Of a DNA stretch of 64,000 nt, positions 9,370 through 17,809 are shown piece by piece (the stretch's first letter is position 1; each line of letters opens with the position of its first letter). Position numbers and translations under genes: made by a program. The notes beneath the pieces are model-generated. The model made no database searches and had not been told where the DNA came from. It was given only the letters and a program-made list of their open reading frames with translations. Source of the DNA: Thiomonas sp. FB-6 (GTDB lineage: Bacteria; Pseudomonadota; Gammaproteobacteria; Burkholderiales; Burkholderiaceae_C); assembly GCF_000377645.1 (NCBI RefSeq), contig NZ_KB898480.1, forward strand, positions 51,485 through 115,484, given 5' to 3'.

Positions 9370-10251
9370 ATGGTCCTGCATTTCGCCAAGATGCACGGCG
9401 CCGGCAATGACTTCGTGGTCATCGACGCCACCCGAGAGCCCTTCGCGCTGCGGCCGGAGCAGTTGCGCCTGCTCGCCGACCGGCATTTCGGCGTCGGCGC
9501 CGACCAGATCCTGGTGGTGGAGGCTCCCCCCGGGCCCGAGGTGGACTTCCGCTACCGCATCTTCAATTCCGACGGCGGCGAGGTCGAGCAATGCGGCAAC
9601 GGCGCCCGCTGCTTCGTCGCCTTCGTGCGCCTGCGCGGGCTGACGACCAAGCGCACGGTGCGCGTGCTCACGCGCTCGGGCATCATCGAGCCGAGCATGG
9701 GCGAGGACGGCGAGGTGCGCGTGGACATGGGCCCGCCGCGTTTCGACCCCGCCGAGATTCCCTTCGACGCATCCGGCCTGCATTGCACGCCGGAGGGCGA
9801 TCTGCCGCGCTGGGATCTGCCGCTGGACGACGGCCTGCTGCGCCTGAGCGTGGTGTCCATGGGCAACCCGCATGCGGTGCAGCGGGTCGACGACGTCGAC
9901 CGCGCGCCCGTGGGCCTCGTGGGCCCGCGCCTGGAGCGCCACCCGCGCTTCGCCCAGCGGGTCAACGCCGGATTCCTGCAGGTGCTGGATCCGCACCACG
10001 CGCGCCTGCGCGTGTGGGAACGCGGCGCCGGCGAGACCCTGGCCTGCGGCACCGGCGCCTGCGCGGCGGCGGTGGCGGGCATGCGCCACGGCTGGCTGAG
10101 CAGCCCCGTGCGCGTGCAGGCACGCGGAGGCGAGCTGGGCATCGCCTGGCAGGGCCCGGGCCATCCGGTGCTGATGAGCGGGCCCGCGGTGCACGTGTTC
10201 GACGCCAGCATCGACCTCGATGCGCTGGCCGCGCCGCCGGCGGCGGCCTGA
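9370..10251 (+). CDS. dapF: Diaminopimelate epimerase
   Basis: Converts LL- to meso-diaminopimelate for lysine and peptidoglycan synthesis, without cofactor, using two cysteines. Both are present: Cys75 in EQCGNGARC and Cys226 in [12 protein letters not shown]. Opening [15 protein letters not shown] and MGNPHAV are also diagnostic. 293 residues; a few residues longer than usual owing to an Ala/Pro tail. The order dapF, DUF484, xerC is a classical proteobacterial arrangement and suggests one operon. Confidence 0.97.
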   Translation: MVLHFAKMHGAGNDFVVIDATREPFALRPEQLRLLADRHFGVGADQILVVEAPPGPEVDFRYRIFNSDGGEVEQCGNGARCFVAFVRLRGLTTKRTVRVLTRSGIIEPSMGEDGEVRVDMGPPRFDPAEIPFDASGLHCTPEGDLPRWDLPLDDGLLRLSVVSMGNPHAVQRVDDVDRAPVGLVGPRLERHPRFAQRVNAGFLQVLDPHHARLRVWERGAGETLACGTGACAAAVAGMRHGWLSSPVRVQARGGELGIAWQGPGHPVLMSGPAVHVFDASIDLDALAAPPAAA

Positions 10252-10270
10252 ATCTTCTGGAAGGAACCCG

Positions 10271-10933
10271 ATGGAACTCAGCGAACAGGACCTCGCCGCC
10301 TACCTGGCCGAGCACCCCGACTTTTTCGAACGCCACGCCGAGCTGCTGGCGACGGTGCAACTGGCCAGCCCCCACGGCAACCGTGCGGTGTCGCTGCAGG
10401 AGCGCCAGATCGAGATGCTGCGCGACAAGATGCGCGCGCTGGAGCACCGCCTGGCCGAGATGATGCGCAACGCCGCCGACAACGAGGCGCTGTCGGGCCG
10501 GCTGCTGGGCTGGGCGCGCGCGCTGCTGGAGCAGCCCGACGCCGCCGCGCTGCCGCGCAGCGCGGTGGAGCAGCTGCGCCAGCGCTTCGACATGCCGCTC
10601 GCGGCGCTGCGCCTGTGGGGCCTGAGCCCCGAGTTCTCCGCGCTGGCCGAGGCCGCCCCGGTGGGCGAGGACATTCCCGTGCTGGCCAGCAGCCTGAGCC
10701 AGCCCTTCTGCGGTGCCAATGCCGGATTCGAGGCCGCGCGCTGGCTGGACGCGCCGCCGCAGTCGCTGGCGCTGGTGGCGCTGCGCGCCGACCCGCAATC
10801 GGCCGCCTTCGGGCTGCTGGTCCTGGGCTCGCAGCAGTCGGATCGCTTCACCGCGGACATGGGCACCGAATTCCTCGCCCGCCTGGGCGAGGTCGCGTCT
10901 TCCGCGCTGCTGCGCCTGCTGCCGCGGGCCTGA
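10271..10933 (+). CDS. DUF484 family protein
   Basis: 220-residue cytoplasmic protein of the DUF484 family, whose fold is GAF-like and whose function is unknown. The N-terminal YLAEHPDFFERHAELL, then SLQERQIEMLRDKMRALEHRL (coiled coil) and a C-terminal GAF-like half with FGLLVLGSQQSDRFTADMGTEFL identify it. ATG at 10271 is preceded by GGAAGGAA. Three bases separate its stop from the xerC GTG, implying co-translation with the recombinase. Confidence 0.9.
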   Translation: MELSEQDLAAYLAEHPDFFERHAELLATVQLASPHGNRAVSLQERQIEMLRDKMRALEHRLAEMMRNAADNEALSGRLLGWARALLEQPDAAALPRSAVEQLRQRFDMPLAALRLWGLSPEFSALAEAAPVGEDIPVLASSLSQPFCGANAGFEAARWLDAPPQSLALVALRADPQSAAFGLLVLGSQQSDRFTADMGTEFLARLGEVASSALLRLLPRA

Positions 10934-10936
10934 GCC

Positions 10937-11947
10937 GTGCCGGCGCCGCGGCCTGCCGTTCCCGACGCCGCGGCCGCGGCGCCGCAGCTGGCGCAGGCCT
11001 GCGAGCGGCACCTGCAACGCCTGGAACAAGTGCGGCGCCTGGCGCCGCGCACCCTGGTCAATTACCGGCGCGACCTGCGCGACCTGTGCCTGCGCGCCGC
11101 CCAGGCCGGCGTGGACGCCGATGCGCTGCAGGCGCGCCACCTGCGTGCCTGGGCCGCCGCGCTGCACGCGCAGGGCATGAGCCCGCGCGCCATCGCCGCC
11201 CGCCTGTCGGCCTGGCGCGGCCTGCTGCGCTGGATGGGCACCGAGGGCCTGCTGCGCAGCGACCCGGCGCGTGAACTGCGCGCCCCGCGCGCGCAGCGCC
11301 CGCTGCCCAAGGCGCTGAGCGTGGAGCACGCGGTGGCGCTGGCCGCCGGCGCCCCGCCCTCCGACCCACCTGCCGCGCCTGCCGATGCGCGCGCCGACGC
11401 GCGCGCCCACGCGATGACCGAGCTGCTCTATTCCAGCGGCCTGCGCGTGTCCGAGCTGGTGGGGCTGGACCTGCGCCCGGTGCGCGGCGCCGAGCATGTG
11501 TCGCTGGGCTGGATCGACTGGGACGGCGCCGAGGCGCACGTGCTGGGCAAGGGCGGCAAGCGGCGCAGCGTGCCGGTGGGCCAGCAGGCCATGCAGGCCC
11601 TGCGCGAATGGCTGCGCCTGCGCGGCGAGCCGCCGCAAGGGGCGGCGGCGGGCGACCGCGCGGCGCTGTTCCTGGGCCCTCGCGGGCTGCGCATCAGCGC
11701 CCAGCGGGTGCGCGAGGAACTGCGCCGGCGCGCGCTGCAGGCCGGCCTGCCGGTCGCGGTGCACCCGCACATGCTGCGGCACTCCTTCGCCTCGCACCTG
11801 CTGCAGTCCAGCGGCGACCTGCGCGGCGTGCAGGAGCTGCTGGGGCATTCGAGCATCGCCAGCACCCAGATCTACACCCGGCTGGACTTCCAGCATCTGG
11901 CCAAGGTCTACGACCAGGCCCATCCCCGCGCGCGCAAGCCGCGCTGA
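10937..11947 (+). CDS. xerC: Tyrosine recombinase XerC
   Basis: Site-specific recombinase that, with XerD, resolves chromosome dimers at dif. Catalytic residues are all in place: Arg170 (SSGLRVSEL), Lys205 (LGKGGKRR), His278/Arg281 (HMLRHS), His304 (LGHSS) and Tyr313 (TQIYTRLD). 336 residues, longer than the ~300 usual, because of an Ala/Asp-rich linker (~135-160) between the SAM-like core-binding and catalytic domains. GTG start immediately after DUF484. The dapF neighbourhood supports XerC over XerD or a phage integrase. Confidence 0.95.
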   Translation: MPAPRPAVPDAAAAAPQLAQACERHLQRLEQVRRLAPRTLVNYRRDLRDLCLRAAQAGVDADALQARHLRAWAAALHAQGMSPRAIAARLSAWRGLLRWMGTEGLLRSDPARELRAPRAQRPLPKALSVEHAVALAAGAPPSDPPAAPADARADARAHAMTELLYSSGLRVSELVGLDLRPVRGAEHVSLGWIDWDGAEAHVLGKGGKRRSVPVGQQAMQALREWLRLRGEPPQGAAAGDRAALFLGPRGLRISAQRVREELRRRALQAGLPVAVHPHMLRHSFASHLLQSSGDLRGVQELLGHSSIASTQIYTRLDFQHLAKVYDQAHPRARKPR

Positions 11948-11967
11948 AACCGCAACCCCGCATCCCC

Positions 11968-13149
11968 GTGAAAGTCATCCGCCTGCACCCCGGCAAAGAG
12001 CGCGCCGTGCTGCGCCGCCACCCCTGGATCTTCGCCGGCGCCATCGCGCGCGGCGGCGCCGACAGCGGCGAGACCGTGCGCGTGGAATCGCACGAGGGCC
12101 AACTGCTGGGCTGGGCCGCCTACAGCCCGGCCTCGCAGATCCGCCTGCGCATGTGGAGCTTCGACCCGGCGCAGCGCATCGACCGCGATTTCCTGCACGA
12201 GCGCCTGCGCGCGTCGATCGCGCGGCGCCACGACCTGGGCATCGACCTGCGCGCCGCGCGCCTGGTGTGGGGCGAGGCCGACGGCCTGCCGGGTTTCGTG
12301 GTCGACCGCTACGCCGACGTCGCCGTGGTGCAGTTGCTCAGCGCCGGCGCCGAGCGCTGGCGCGAGACCCTGCTGCAGGCGCTGCGCGACGAGTTGCCCG
12401 GGCTGCGCATCCACGAGCGCTCCGACGTGGGCGTGCGCGAGCGCGAGGGCCTGCCCGAGCGCAGCGGCTGGCTGCACGGCGACGGCTCCAGCCGCGTGGA
12501 CATCGAGGAACACGGCATGCGCCTGCACGTGGACGTGGCCGGCGGACACAAGACCGGCTTCTACCTCGACCAGCGCGACAACCGCCTGCGCTTTCGCGAA
12601 CTGGTGCGCCAGCGCGGGCTGCGGCGGGTGCTGAACTGCTACGGCTACACCGGCGGCTTCACGCTGGCGGCGCTGGCCGGCGGCGCCGAAGAGGTGATCA
12701 CCGTGGACTCCTCCGGCCCGGCGCTGGAGCTGGCCGCCGAGCACCTGCGCGGCAACGGCTTCGATCCGGCGCGCAATCCCTTGCGCCAGGCCGACGTCGG
12801 GCGGGTGCTGCGTGAGCTGCGCGAGGCCGGCGAGCGTTTCGACGCCATCGTGCTCGACCCTCCGAAGCTGGCGCCCACGGTGGCGCAGGCACCGCGCGCC
12901 ACGCGCGCCTACAAGGACATCAACCGCCTGGCGCTGGGCCTGCTGCGCCCGGGCGGCTGGCTGTTCAGCTTCTCGTGCTCCGGGGGCATCGACGCCCCTC
13001 TGTTCCAGAGCGTGGTGGCCGGCGCGGCGGTGGACGCCGGGCGCGATGCCGACATCGTGCAACGCGTGGGCGCCGCGCCCGACCACCCGCTGCTGCTGAG
13101 CTTCCCCGAGGGCGAGTACCTGAAGGGCCTGTTGCTGCGCGCGCGCTGA
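11968..13149 (+). CDS. rlmI: 23S rRNA cytosine methyltransferase, RlmI family
   Basis: SAM-dependent methyltransferase of the RlmI group (5-methylcytosine in 23S rRNA in E. coli). N-terminal PUA domain (~1-75), then RHDLGIDL...GEADGLPGFVVDRY, GHKTGFYLDQRDNR, and the SAM site NCYGYTGGFTLAA; catalytic DPPKLAPT near residue 295 and SFSCSGGI with the second Cys. 393 residues. GTG start at 11968 is the first sensible codon after xerC, 20 bp away. Exact target base in this organism is inferred from the family. Confidence 0.9.
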   Translation: MKVIRLHPGKERAVLRRHPWIFAGAIARGGADSGETVRVESHEGQLLGWAAYSPASQIRLRMWSFDPAQRIDRDFLHERLRASIARRHDLGIDLRAARLVWGEADGLPGFVVDRYADVAVVQLLSAGAERWRETLLQALRDELPGLRIHERSDVGVREREGLPERSGWLHGDGSSRVDIEEHGMRLHVDVAGGHKTGFYLDQRDNRLRFRELVRQRGLRRVLNCYGYTGGFTLAALAGGAEEVITVDSSGPALELAAEHLRGNGFDPARNPLRQADVGRVLRELREAGERFDAIVLDPPKLAPTVAQAPRATRAYKDINRLALGLLRPGGWLFSFSCSGGIDAPLFQSVVAGAAVDAGRDADIVQRVGAAPDHPLLLSFPEGEYLKGLLLRAR

Positions 13150-13256
13150 AACGCGCTCCGGCTTACACTGGCGGACCGGGGGCGCGCGAACCGCGCCGCG
13201 CCCCGCGCCGCCGCCGCGGCGGCGGCCCCGAAAACCCCTTGCCCGACCCTTGCGCC

Positions 13257-14321
13257 ATGTCGTCCGCCCTCATTCCCGCCACCATCCTCACCGGCTTCCT
13301 CGGAAGCGGCAAGACCACGCTGCTCAAGCGCGTGCTCGGCGAGGCGCACGGCTCGCGCATCGCGGTGATCGAGAACGAGTTCGGCGAGGAGAACATCGAC
13401 AACGAGATCCTCGTGCAGGAGCGCGAGGAGCAGATCGTGCAGATGTCCAACGGCTGCATCTGCTGCACCATCCGCGACGACCTGCGCGCCACCCTCAGCG
13501 ACCTGGCGCAGCGCCGGCGCCGCGGCGAGCTGATGTTCGACCGCGTGATCATCGAGACCACCGGCGTGGCCGACCCCGGTCCGGTGGCGCAGACCTTCTT
13601 CATGGACGACGACGTGGCCAGCCAGTACCTGCTGGACTCCATCGTCACCCTGGTCGACGCCGTGCACGCGCATCAGCAGCTCGACCACCGGCTGGAAGCC
13701 CAGCGCCAGGTGGGTTTCGCCGACCGCATCTTCATCTCCAAGTCCGACCTGGTCGACGCCGCCGCGCTGGCCGAGCTGCAGCAGCGCCTGCGGCGCATGA
13801 ATCCGCGCGCGCCGCAGAAGCTGGTGCATTTCGGCGAGGTGCCGCTGAAGGAGGTGCTGGACCTGCGCGGCTTCAACCTCAACGCCCGCCTGGAGATCGA
13901 CCCCGAGTTCCTGCGCGAGGAGGAGCACGAGCACGAGCACCACCACGGTCACGACCACGACCATGCCTGCGCCGAGGACCACGAGCACGGCCCCGAATGC
14001 GCGCACCACCATCACCACGACGACGACGTCAAATCCTTCGTGTTCCGGGCCAGCCAGCCCTTCGAGCCGGCCAAGCTGGAGGAGTTCCTCGGCACCATCG
14101 TGCAGATCTACGGCCCGCGCATGCTGCGCTACAAGGGCGTGCTGAACATGCGTGGCATCGATCGCAAGGTGGTGTTCCAGGGCGTGCACCAGCTCATGGG
14201 CAGCGACCTGGCGGCAGCCTGGGGCCCGCAGGAGCCGCGCGAGAGCCGCATCGTGTTCATCGGCATCGACCTGCCTCGCGACATCATCGAGCAGGGCCTG
14301 CGCCAGTCGCTGGCGGCCTGA
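13257..14321 (+). CDS. CobW/YjiA-type GTPase metallochaperone
   Basis: G3E-family P-loop GTPase thought to deliver metal (zinc or cobalt). Walker A GFLGSGKTT (residues 13-21), ENEFGEENID, the metal-binding CICC at 67-70, ETTGVADP, and the base-recognition motif as SKSD. A histidine/acid-rich insert (~223-257: alternating His, Glu and Asp, ending in a five-His run) precedes the C-terminal CobW_C domain. 354 residues. Lies just before dksA, a pairing that is frequent in this order. Which metal and client cannot be told from sequence; its DksA neighbour lacks most zinc ligands. Confidence 0.9.
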   Translation: MSSALIPATILTGFLGSGKTTLLKRVLGEAHGSRIAVIENEFGEENIDNEILVQEREEQIVQMSNGCICCTIRDDLRATLSDLAQRRRRGELMFDRVIIETTGVADPGPVAQTFFMDDDVASQYLLDSIVTLVDAVHAHQQLDHRLEAQRQVGFADRIFISKSDLVDAAALAELQQRLRRMNPRAPQKLVHFGEVPLKEVLDLRGFNLNARLEIDPEFLREEEHEHEHHHGHDHDHACAEDHEHGPECAHHHHHDDDVKSFVFRASQPFEPAKLEEFLGTIVQIYGPRMLRYKGVLNMRGIDRKVVFQGVHQLMGSDLAAAWGPQEPRESRIVFIGIDLPRDIIEQGLRQSLAA

Positions 14322-14356
14322 AGGCTGGCCGCGGCACCGCGCCCGGCGGGCAGGAT

Positions 14357-14502
14357 CCGGCGCCTGCGCCGGCTGCGCTTATAATCCGCCGGTTTTTGGT
14401 CTTCGCTCCGGGCTGGCCGGCATGGGCACGGCCCAGGGCGCGGACGGCGCGTGGGCAGCGCGTGCAGTCGTGCCTGGGGCGCCAGTCGTGCCTGGGGCGC
14501 CA
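14357..14502. promoter_or_regulatory. cobW-dksA spacer: palindrome, -10 box, tandem repeat
   Basis: The 295-bp spacer contains, in order, a perfect 16-bp palindrome CCGGCGC-ct-GCGCCGG (14357-14372), a consensus -10 TATAAT (14380-14385) with no recognisable -35, and two perfect 18-bp direct repeats GTCGTGCCTGGGGCGCCA (14467-14502). The palindrome occupies the place of a -35 box, so it may be an operator or the tail hairpin of the cobW transcript. The -10 would give dksA a leader of about 225 bases. Confidence 0.5.
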
Positions 14503-14616
14503 GGGGCGCCTGGGCCGGCAACTCATGCCGGAATCACGCGCAAGGTTGCATCCAAGCAACAGCCGCCTGCGGCCCGCGAGGGCACAGGTGCTACAACGTC
14601 CACAGGGGGATGAATC

Positions 14617-15285
14617 GTGGCCAAGAGCACACGCGCAGCACCTGCGGCACCCGGCGCGGGCGGCAAGACCGCCGCGCGCCGGCCATCCGGTTCGGCCGCC
14701 GCGCGCGCGTCATCCGCTCCAGCTACACTGCCGGCCGCGTCGCATCCCGAGCCCGCCGCGGGCCGCAACTCCGCATCGTCCAACGCAGCCAACGTCATGA
14801 GCACCGTCGCCACCTCCACCGCACCGACCCACGCCGACCCCAAGCTGGCCAACGCCTGGAAGTCGAAGTCGCCCCGGGACCTGAGCGACGCCGAAGTGCT
14901 CGCGATGCCCGAAGGCGAATACATGAACGCGGCGCAGCTCGAGTTCTTCCGCCACCGCCTGGCCACGCTGCGCGGCGAACTGCTGCGCAGCGCCGGCGAG
15001 ACCACCGAGCACCTGCGCGAGGACACGCTGCTCGTGCCCGATCCTGCCGACCGCGCGACCATCGAGGAAGAGCATGCGCTGGAGTTGCGCGCACGCGACC
15101 GCGAGCGCAAGTTGCTGAAGAAGGTCGAGCAGGCGCTGGCGCTGATCGACAGCGGCGAATACGGCTGGTGCGAGGAGACGGGCGAGCCCATCGGCATCGG
15201 CCGACTGCTGGCGCGCCCCACGGCCACGCTGTCGCTGGAAGCCCAGCAGCGCCGCGAGATGAAGCAGAAGATGTTCGGGGACTGA
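14617..15285 (+). CDS. dksA: RNA polymerase-binding transcription factor DksA
   Basis: Works with ppGpp in the secondary channel of RNA polymerase. 222 residues: an Ala/Pro/Lys-rich extension of ~85 residues, a coiled coil (~105-180) with a tip containing LPDPADRAT-like VPDPADRAT, then the C-terminal globular domain. The usual four-cysteine zinc finger is reduced to Cys185 (YGWCEETGEPIG); the other three positions are Glu/Thr, and Ala/Gln. Cysteine-poor DksA forms of this kind are known in alpha- and betaproteobacteria. GTG start chosen because AGGGGGA lies six bases upstream; an internal ATG at 14797 is the alternative. Confidence 0.93.
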   Translation: MAKSTRAAPAAPGAGGKTAARRPSGSAAARASSAPATLPAASHPEPAAGRNSASSNAANVMSTVATSTAPTHADPKLANAWKSKSPRDLSDAEVLAMPEGEYMNAAQLEFFRHRLATLRGELLRSAGETTEHLREDTLLVPDPADRATIEEEHALELRARDRERKLLKKVEQALALIDSGEYGWCEETGEPIGIGRLLARPTATLSLEAQQRREMKQKMFGD

Positions 15286-15321
15286 GTCCGGACCGCCCGG
15301 CGCAGCCGCCCCGCACCGCCC

Positions 15322-17184
15322 ATGGCCGACGAAGCATCTCCCAAGCAGCGCACTTTCTGGGGCCGGGTCACGGAGTTCGTCAAGAATCCGACCCAGGACT
15401 GGGCGCTCACGCGCCATGAGAACGCGCTGCGCGAACAGCAGGAGCAGGAGCATCAGCGCGCGCGCGAGGAACAACGCAAGCTCGACGCCTTCATCCGCAA
15501 GCGCGAGCTGGCCGCGCTGAGGCGCCTGCGCAAGCAGCAGGCCAGCGGCGAGGCCCCCGACCTGGTGTTCTCCGACCTGCCCGACACCGGCGCCGGCGTC
15601 GGCGCCCCGAAGGCTCCGCAGCGCGAGGCCACGCTGCGCAAGATCAACGAGATCGAACGGGCGATGGCGCAGGACTCCACCGCCGAATCCCGCCCCCGGC
15701 CTGCGTCGCTGGCACCCACCGCGCAGATGACCCGGCCGCCGGCACCGCCGCCGCTGAGCACCCAGCCGCTGAGCTTCGCCTCCACCAACACCGCCAGCCG
15801 CCTGCCGCCGCGCGCGGGGGCCGAGCAGGCGACCGTTCCCGCGCCGACCCGGCTGGCTCCCACGCAGATGGCCGCCGGCCACCTGGAGCCCACGCGCCTG
15901 GCCGCCGACCCGCTGGATGCCGGACTGCCCGCGCCCGGCGACGCCACGCGCATCGACCCGACGCAGATCGACGCCACCCAGCTTGCGCCCACGCGCCTGG
16001 GCGCGGTGGCCACCACCGAGCCTCCCCTGTCGCCGCTGTCGGGCGAGTCCGCGTGGCTGCGCAGTTCCCAGCCCAGCGACCCGACGCGCTCGATGGCGGT
16101 GGACGTGCAGGAAGGCGTGTCCTCCAGCCCGCTGTTCGACCAGGCCTGCATGGACTTCGCCAACGGCAACGACCAGGGCGCCGAGCGCGCGCTGCTGGAG
16201 GCCATCTCCGGCTCGCCGGAGCGCAAGCTGGAGAATGAATTCTGGCTGGCGCTGTTCGACCTGTACCGCGCCAGCGGCGACATGCAGCGCTTCGAGGCGC
16301 TGGTGGTGGACTACCTGGATCGCTTCCAGTCCTCGGCGCCGTCCTGGGGCTCCGCCGCTGCCGCCGCTCCCGCGGCGCAGACCCGCTCTGGCGCGGCCGG
16401 CACCGCGCAGGCTTCGTTCGCCGCGCTGGGCGAGCTCGACGCCGCGCAGGCGCGCACGCTGCTGCAGCTGGCGCGCGGCGGCGCGGCCAGCGTCAGCCTG
16501 GACTTCAACGCCCTGACCGCCGCCGCGCCCGGGGCCGAGCAGGCGCTGGCGGAGGCCTTCAAGGTGCTCAACGCCGCCAGCGGCTGCGAGGTGGAGGTCG
16601 CGGGCCTGGACCATCTGCTCGAAGCCTGCGCGGCCCAGTCGCCGGCGATGCAGCGCGACAGCGATGCGGCCTGGTGGAACGCGCGCCTGGAGGCGCTGCG
16701 CCTTGCCGGGGCCCAGGAAGCCTACGAAGCCACCGCGCTGGACTACTGCGTGACCTACGAGATCTCGCCCCCGTCGTGGGAGCCCAGCCGCGCCCGCGTG
16801 CGCCTGACCACCGGCTCCGAGCCCGCCGCGACGGGCGGCAGCACGCGCGGCGGCGAGGCCAGCGGCCGCGTGGCCACTCGCTTCGCCAACAGCGAGATGG
16901 ACGGTATCGCCCTGACCCGCCTGGACGGCGAGATCCGCGGCGGCAGCGAGGATTTCCTGCAGCCGCTGGACGAAGCCGCCGCGGGCCGCTCCGCGGTGCT
17001 GATCGACCTCAGCGCGCTGCGCCGGCTGGATTTCGCCAGCGCCGGCATCGTGCTGAACTGGGTGATGGCGCAAAGCAGCGCCGGGCGCTCCGTGCGCTTC
17101 GAGGGCACCCACCGGCTGATCGCCGGACTGTTCGCCATCCTCGGCATCAGCTCGGTGGCGCAGGTCGAGCTGCGCAAGACCTGA
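15322..17184 (+). CDS. Tandem STAS-like domain protein, function unknown
   Basis: 620 residues, probably cytoplasmic. Residues 30-75 are a charged coiled coil; 120-260 are low complexity with recurring PTR/PTQ motifs (seven between 173 and 225). Residues ~270-340 hold a helical TPR/FimV-like unit ending FQSSAPSW, which recurs at ~455-500 ending YEISPPSW. Each is followed or preceded by a STAS-like fold: a weak one at ~360-450 and a clear one at ~530-618 (VLIDLSALRRLDFASAGIVLNW), where the Ser of DFAS sits at the phospho-acceptor position of anti-anti-sigma factors. A gene like this commonly lies between dksA and hslV in Burkholderiales. Role unknown. Confidence 0.75.
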   Translation: MADEASPKQRTFWGRVTEFVKNPTQDWALTRHENALREQQEQEHQRAREEQRKLDAFIRKRELAALRRLRKQQASGEAPDLVFSDLPDTGAGVGAPKAPQREATLRKINEIERAMAQDSTAESRPRPASLAPTAQMTRPPAPPPLSTQPLSFASTNTASRLPPRAGAEQATVPAPTRLAPTQMAAGHLEPTRLAADPLDAGLPAPGDATRIDPTQIDATQLAPTRLGAVATTEPPLSPLSGESAWLRSSQPSDPTRSMAVDVQEGVSSSPLFDQACMDFANGNDQGAERALLEAISGSPERKLENEFWLALFDLYRASGDMQRFEALVVDYLDRFQSSAPSWGSAAAAAPAAQTRSGAAGTAQASFAALGELDAAQARTLLQLARGGAASVSLDFNALTAAAPGAEQALAEAFKVLNAASGCEVEVAGLDHLLEACAAQSPAMQRDSDAAWWNARLEALRLAGAQEAYEATALDYCVTYEISPPSWEPSRARVRLTTGSEPAATGGSTRGGEASGRVATRFANSEMDGIALTRLDGEIRGGSEDFLQPLDEAAAGRSAVLIDLSALRRLDFASAGIVLNWVMAQSSAGRSVRFEGTHRLIAGLFAILGISSVAQVELRKT

Positions 17185-17247
17185 GTCCGCGGCCCCCGAT
17201 ACGGGCCACGCCCTGCCGCGGGCCGCGCGAAGCCTTATGCTCCATGC

Positions 17248-17784
17248 ATGGAACAATATCACGGCACCACCATTCTGAGCGTGCGCCGCGGCGCGCAGGT
17301 GGCCCTGGGCGGCGACGGCCAGGTCACGCTGGGCAACGTGGTGATCAAGGCCAGCGCGCGCAAGGTGCGCAAGCTGCACGACGGGCGCGTGCTGGCCGGC
17401 TTCGCCGGCGGCACCGCCGATGCCTTCACGCTGTTCGAGCGTTTCGAGGCCAAGCTGCAGGAACACCATGGCCAGCTGGTGCGCGCCGCGGTGGAACTGG
17501 CCAAGGACTGGCGCAGCGACCGCGCGCTGCGTCGGCTGGAGGCCATGCTCGCGGTGGCCGATGCCAGCGCCTCGCTGGTGATCACCGGCAACGGCGACGT
17601 GCTGGAGCCCGAACAGGGCATCCTGGCCATCGGCTCCGGCGGCGCCTACGCGCAGGCCGCCGCGCGCGCGCTGCTGGAGAACACCGAGCTGGCGGCACGC
17701 GAGGTGGTGGAGCGCTCGCTGCACATCGCCGCCGACCTGTGCATTTACACCAACCACGAACTGCGCATCGAAACCCTCGATTGA
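17248..17784 (+). CDS. hslV: ATP-dependent protease peptidase subunit HslV
   Basis: Proteasome-like threonine peptidase forming a double hexamer with HslU in the cytoplasm. 178 residues. The nucleophile is the Thr of GTTILSVRR, exposed after removal of the short leader MEQYHG; this leader is typical of betaproteobacterial HslV whereas E. coli has only Met. [30 protein letters not shown] and the Gly-rich [15 protein letters not shown] follow the family exactly. hslU follows 25 bp later. Confidence 0.97.
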   Translation: MEQYHGTTILSVRRGAQVALGGDGQVTLGNVVIKASARKVRKLHDGRVLAGFAGGTADAFTLFERFEAKLQEHHGQLVRAAVELAKDWRSDRALRRLEAMLAVADASASLVITGNGDVLEPEQGILAIGSGGAYAQAAARALLENTELAAREVVERSLHIAADLCIYTNHELRIETLD

Positions 17785-17809
17785 TGCGCGGCAGCCCCGC
17801 GAGACTGCG

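Noticed and set aside
14710..17757. A 1015-codon minus-strand ORF opposite dksA, the STAS gene and hslV
   Set aside because: Antisense to three recognisable genes and of the biased composition expected from GC-rich third positions.
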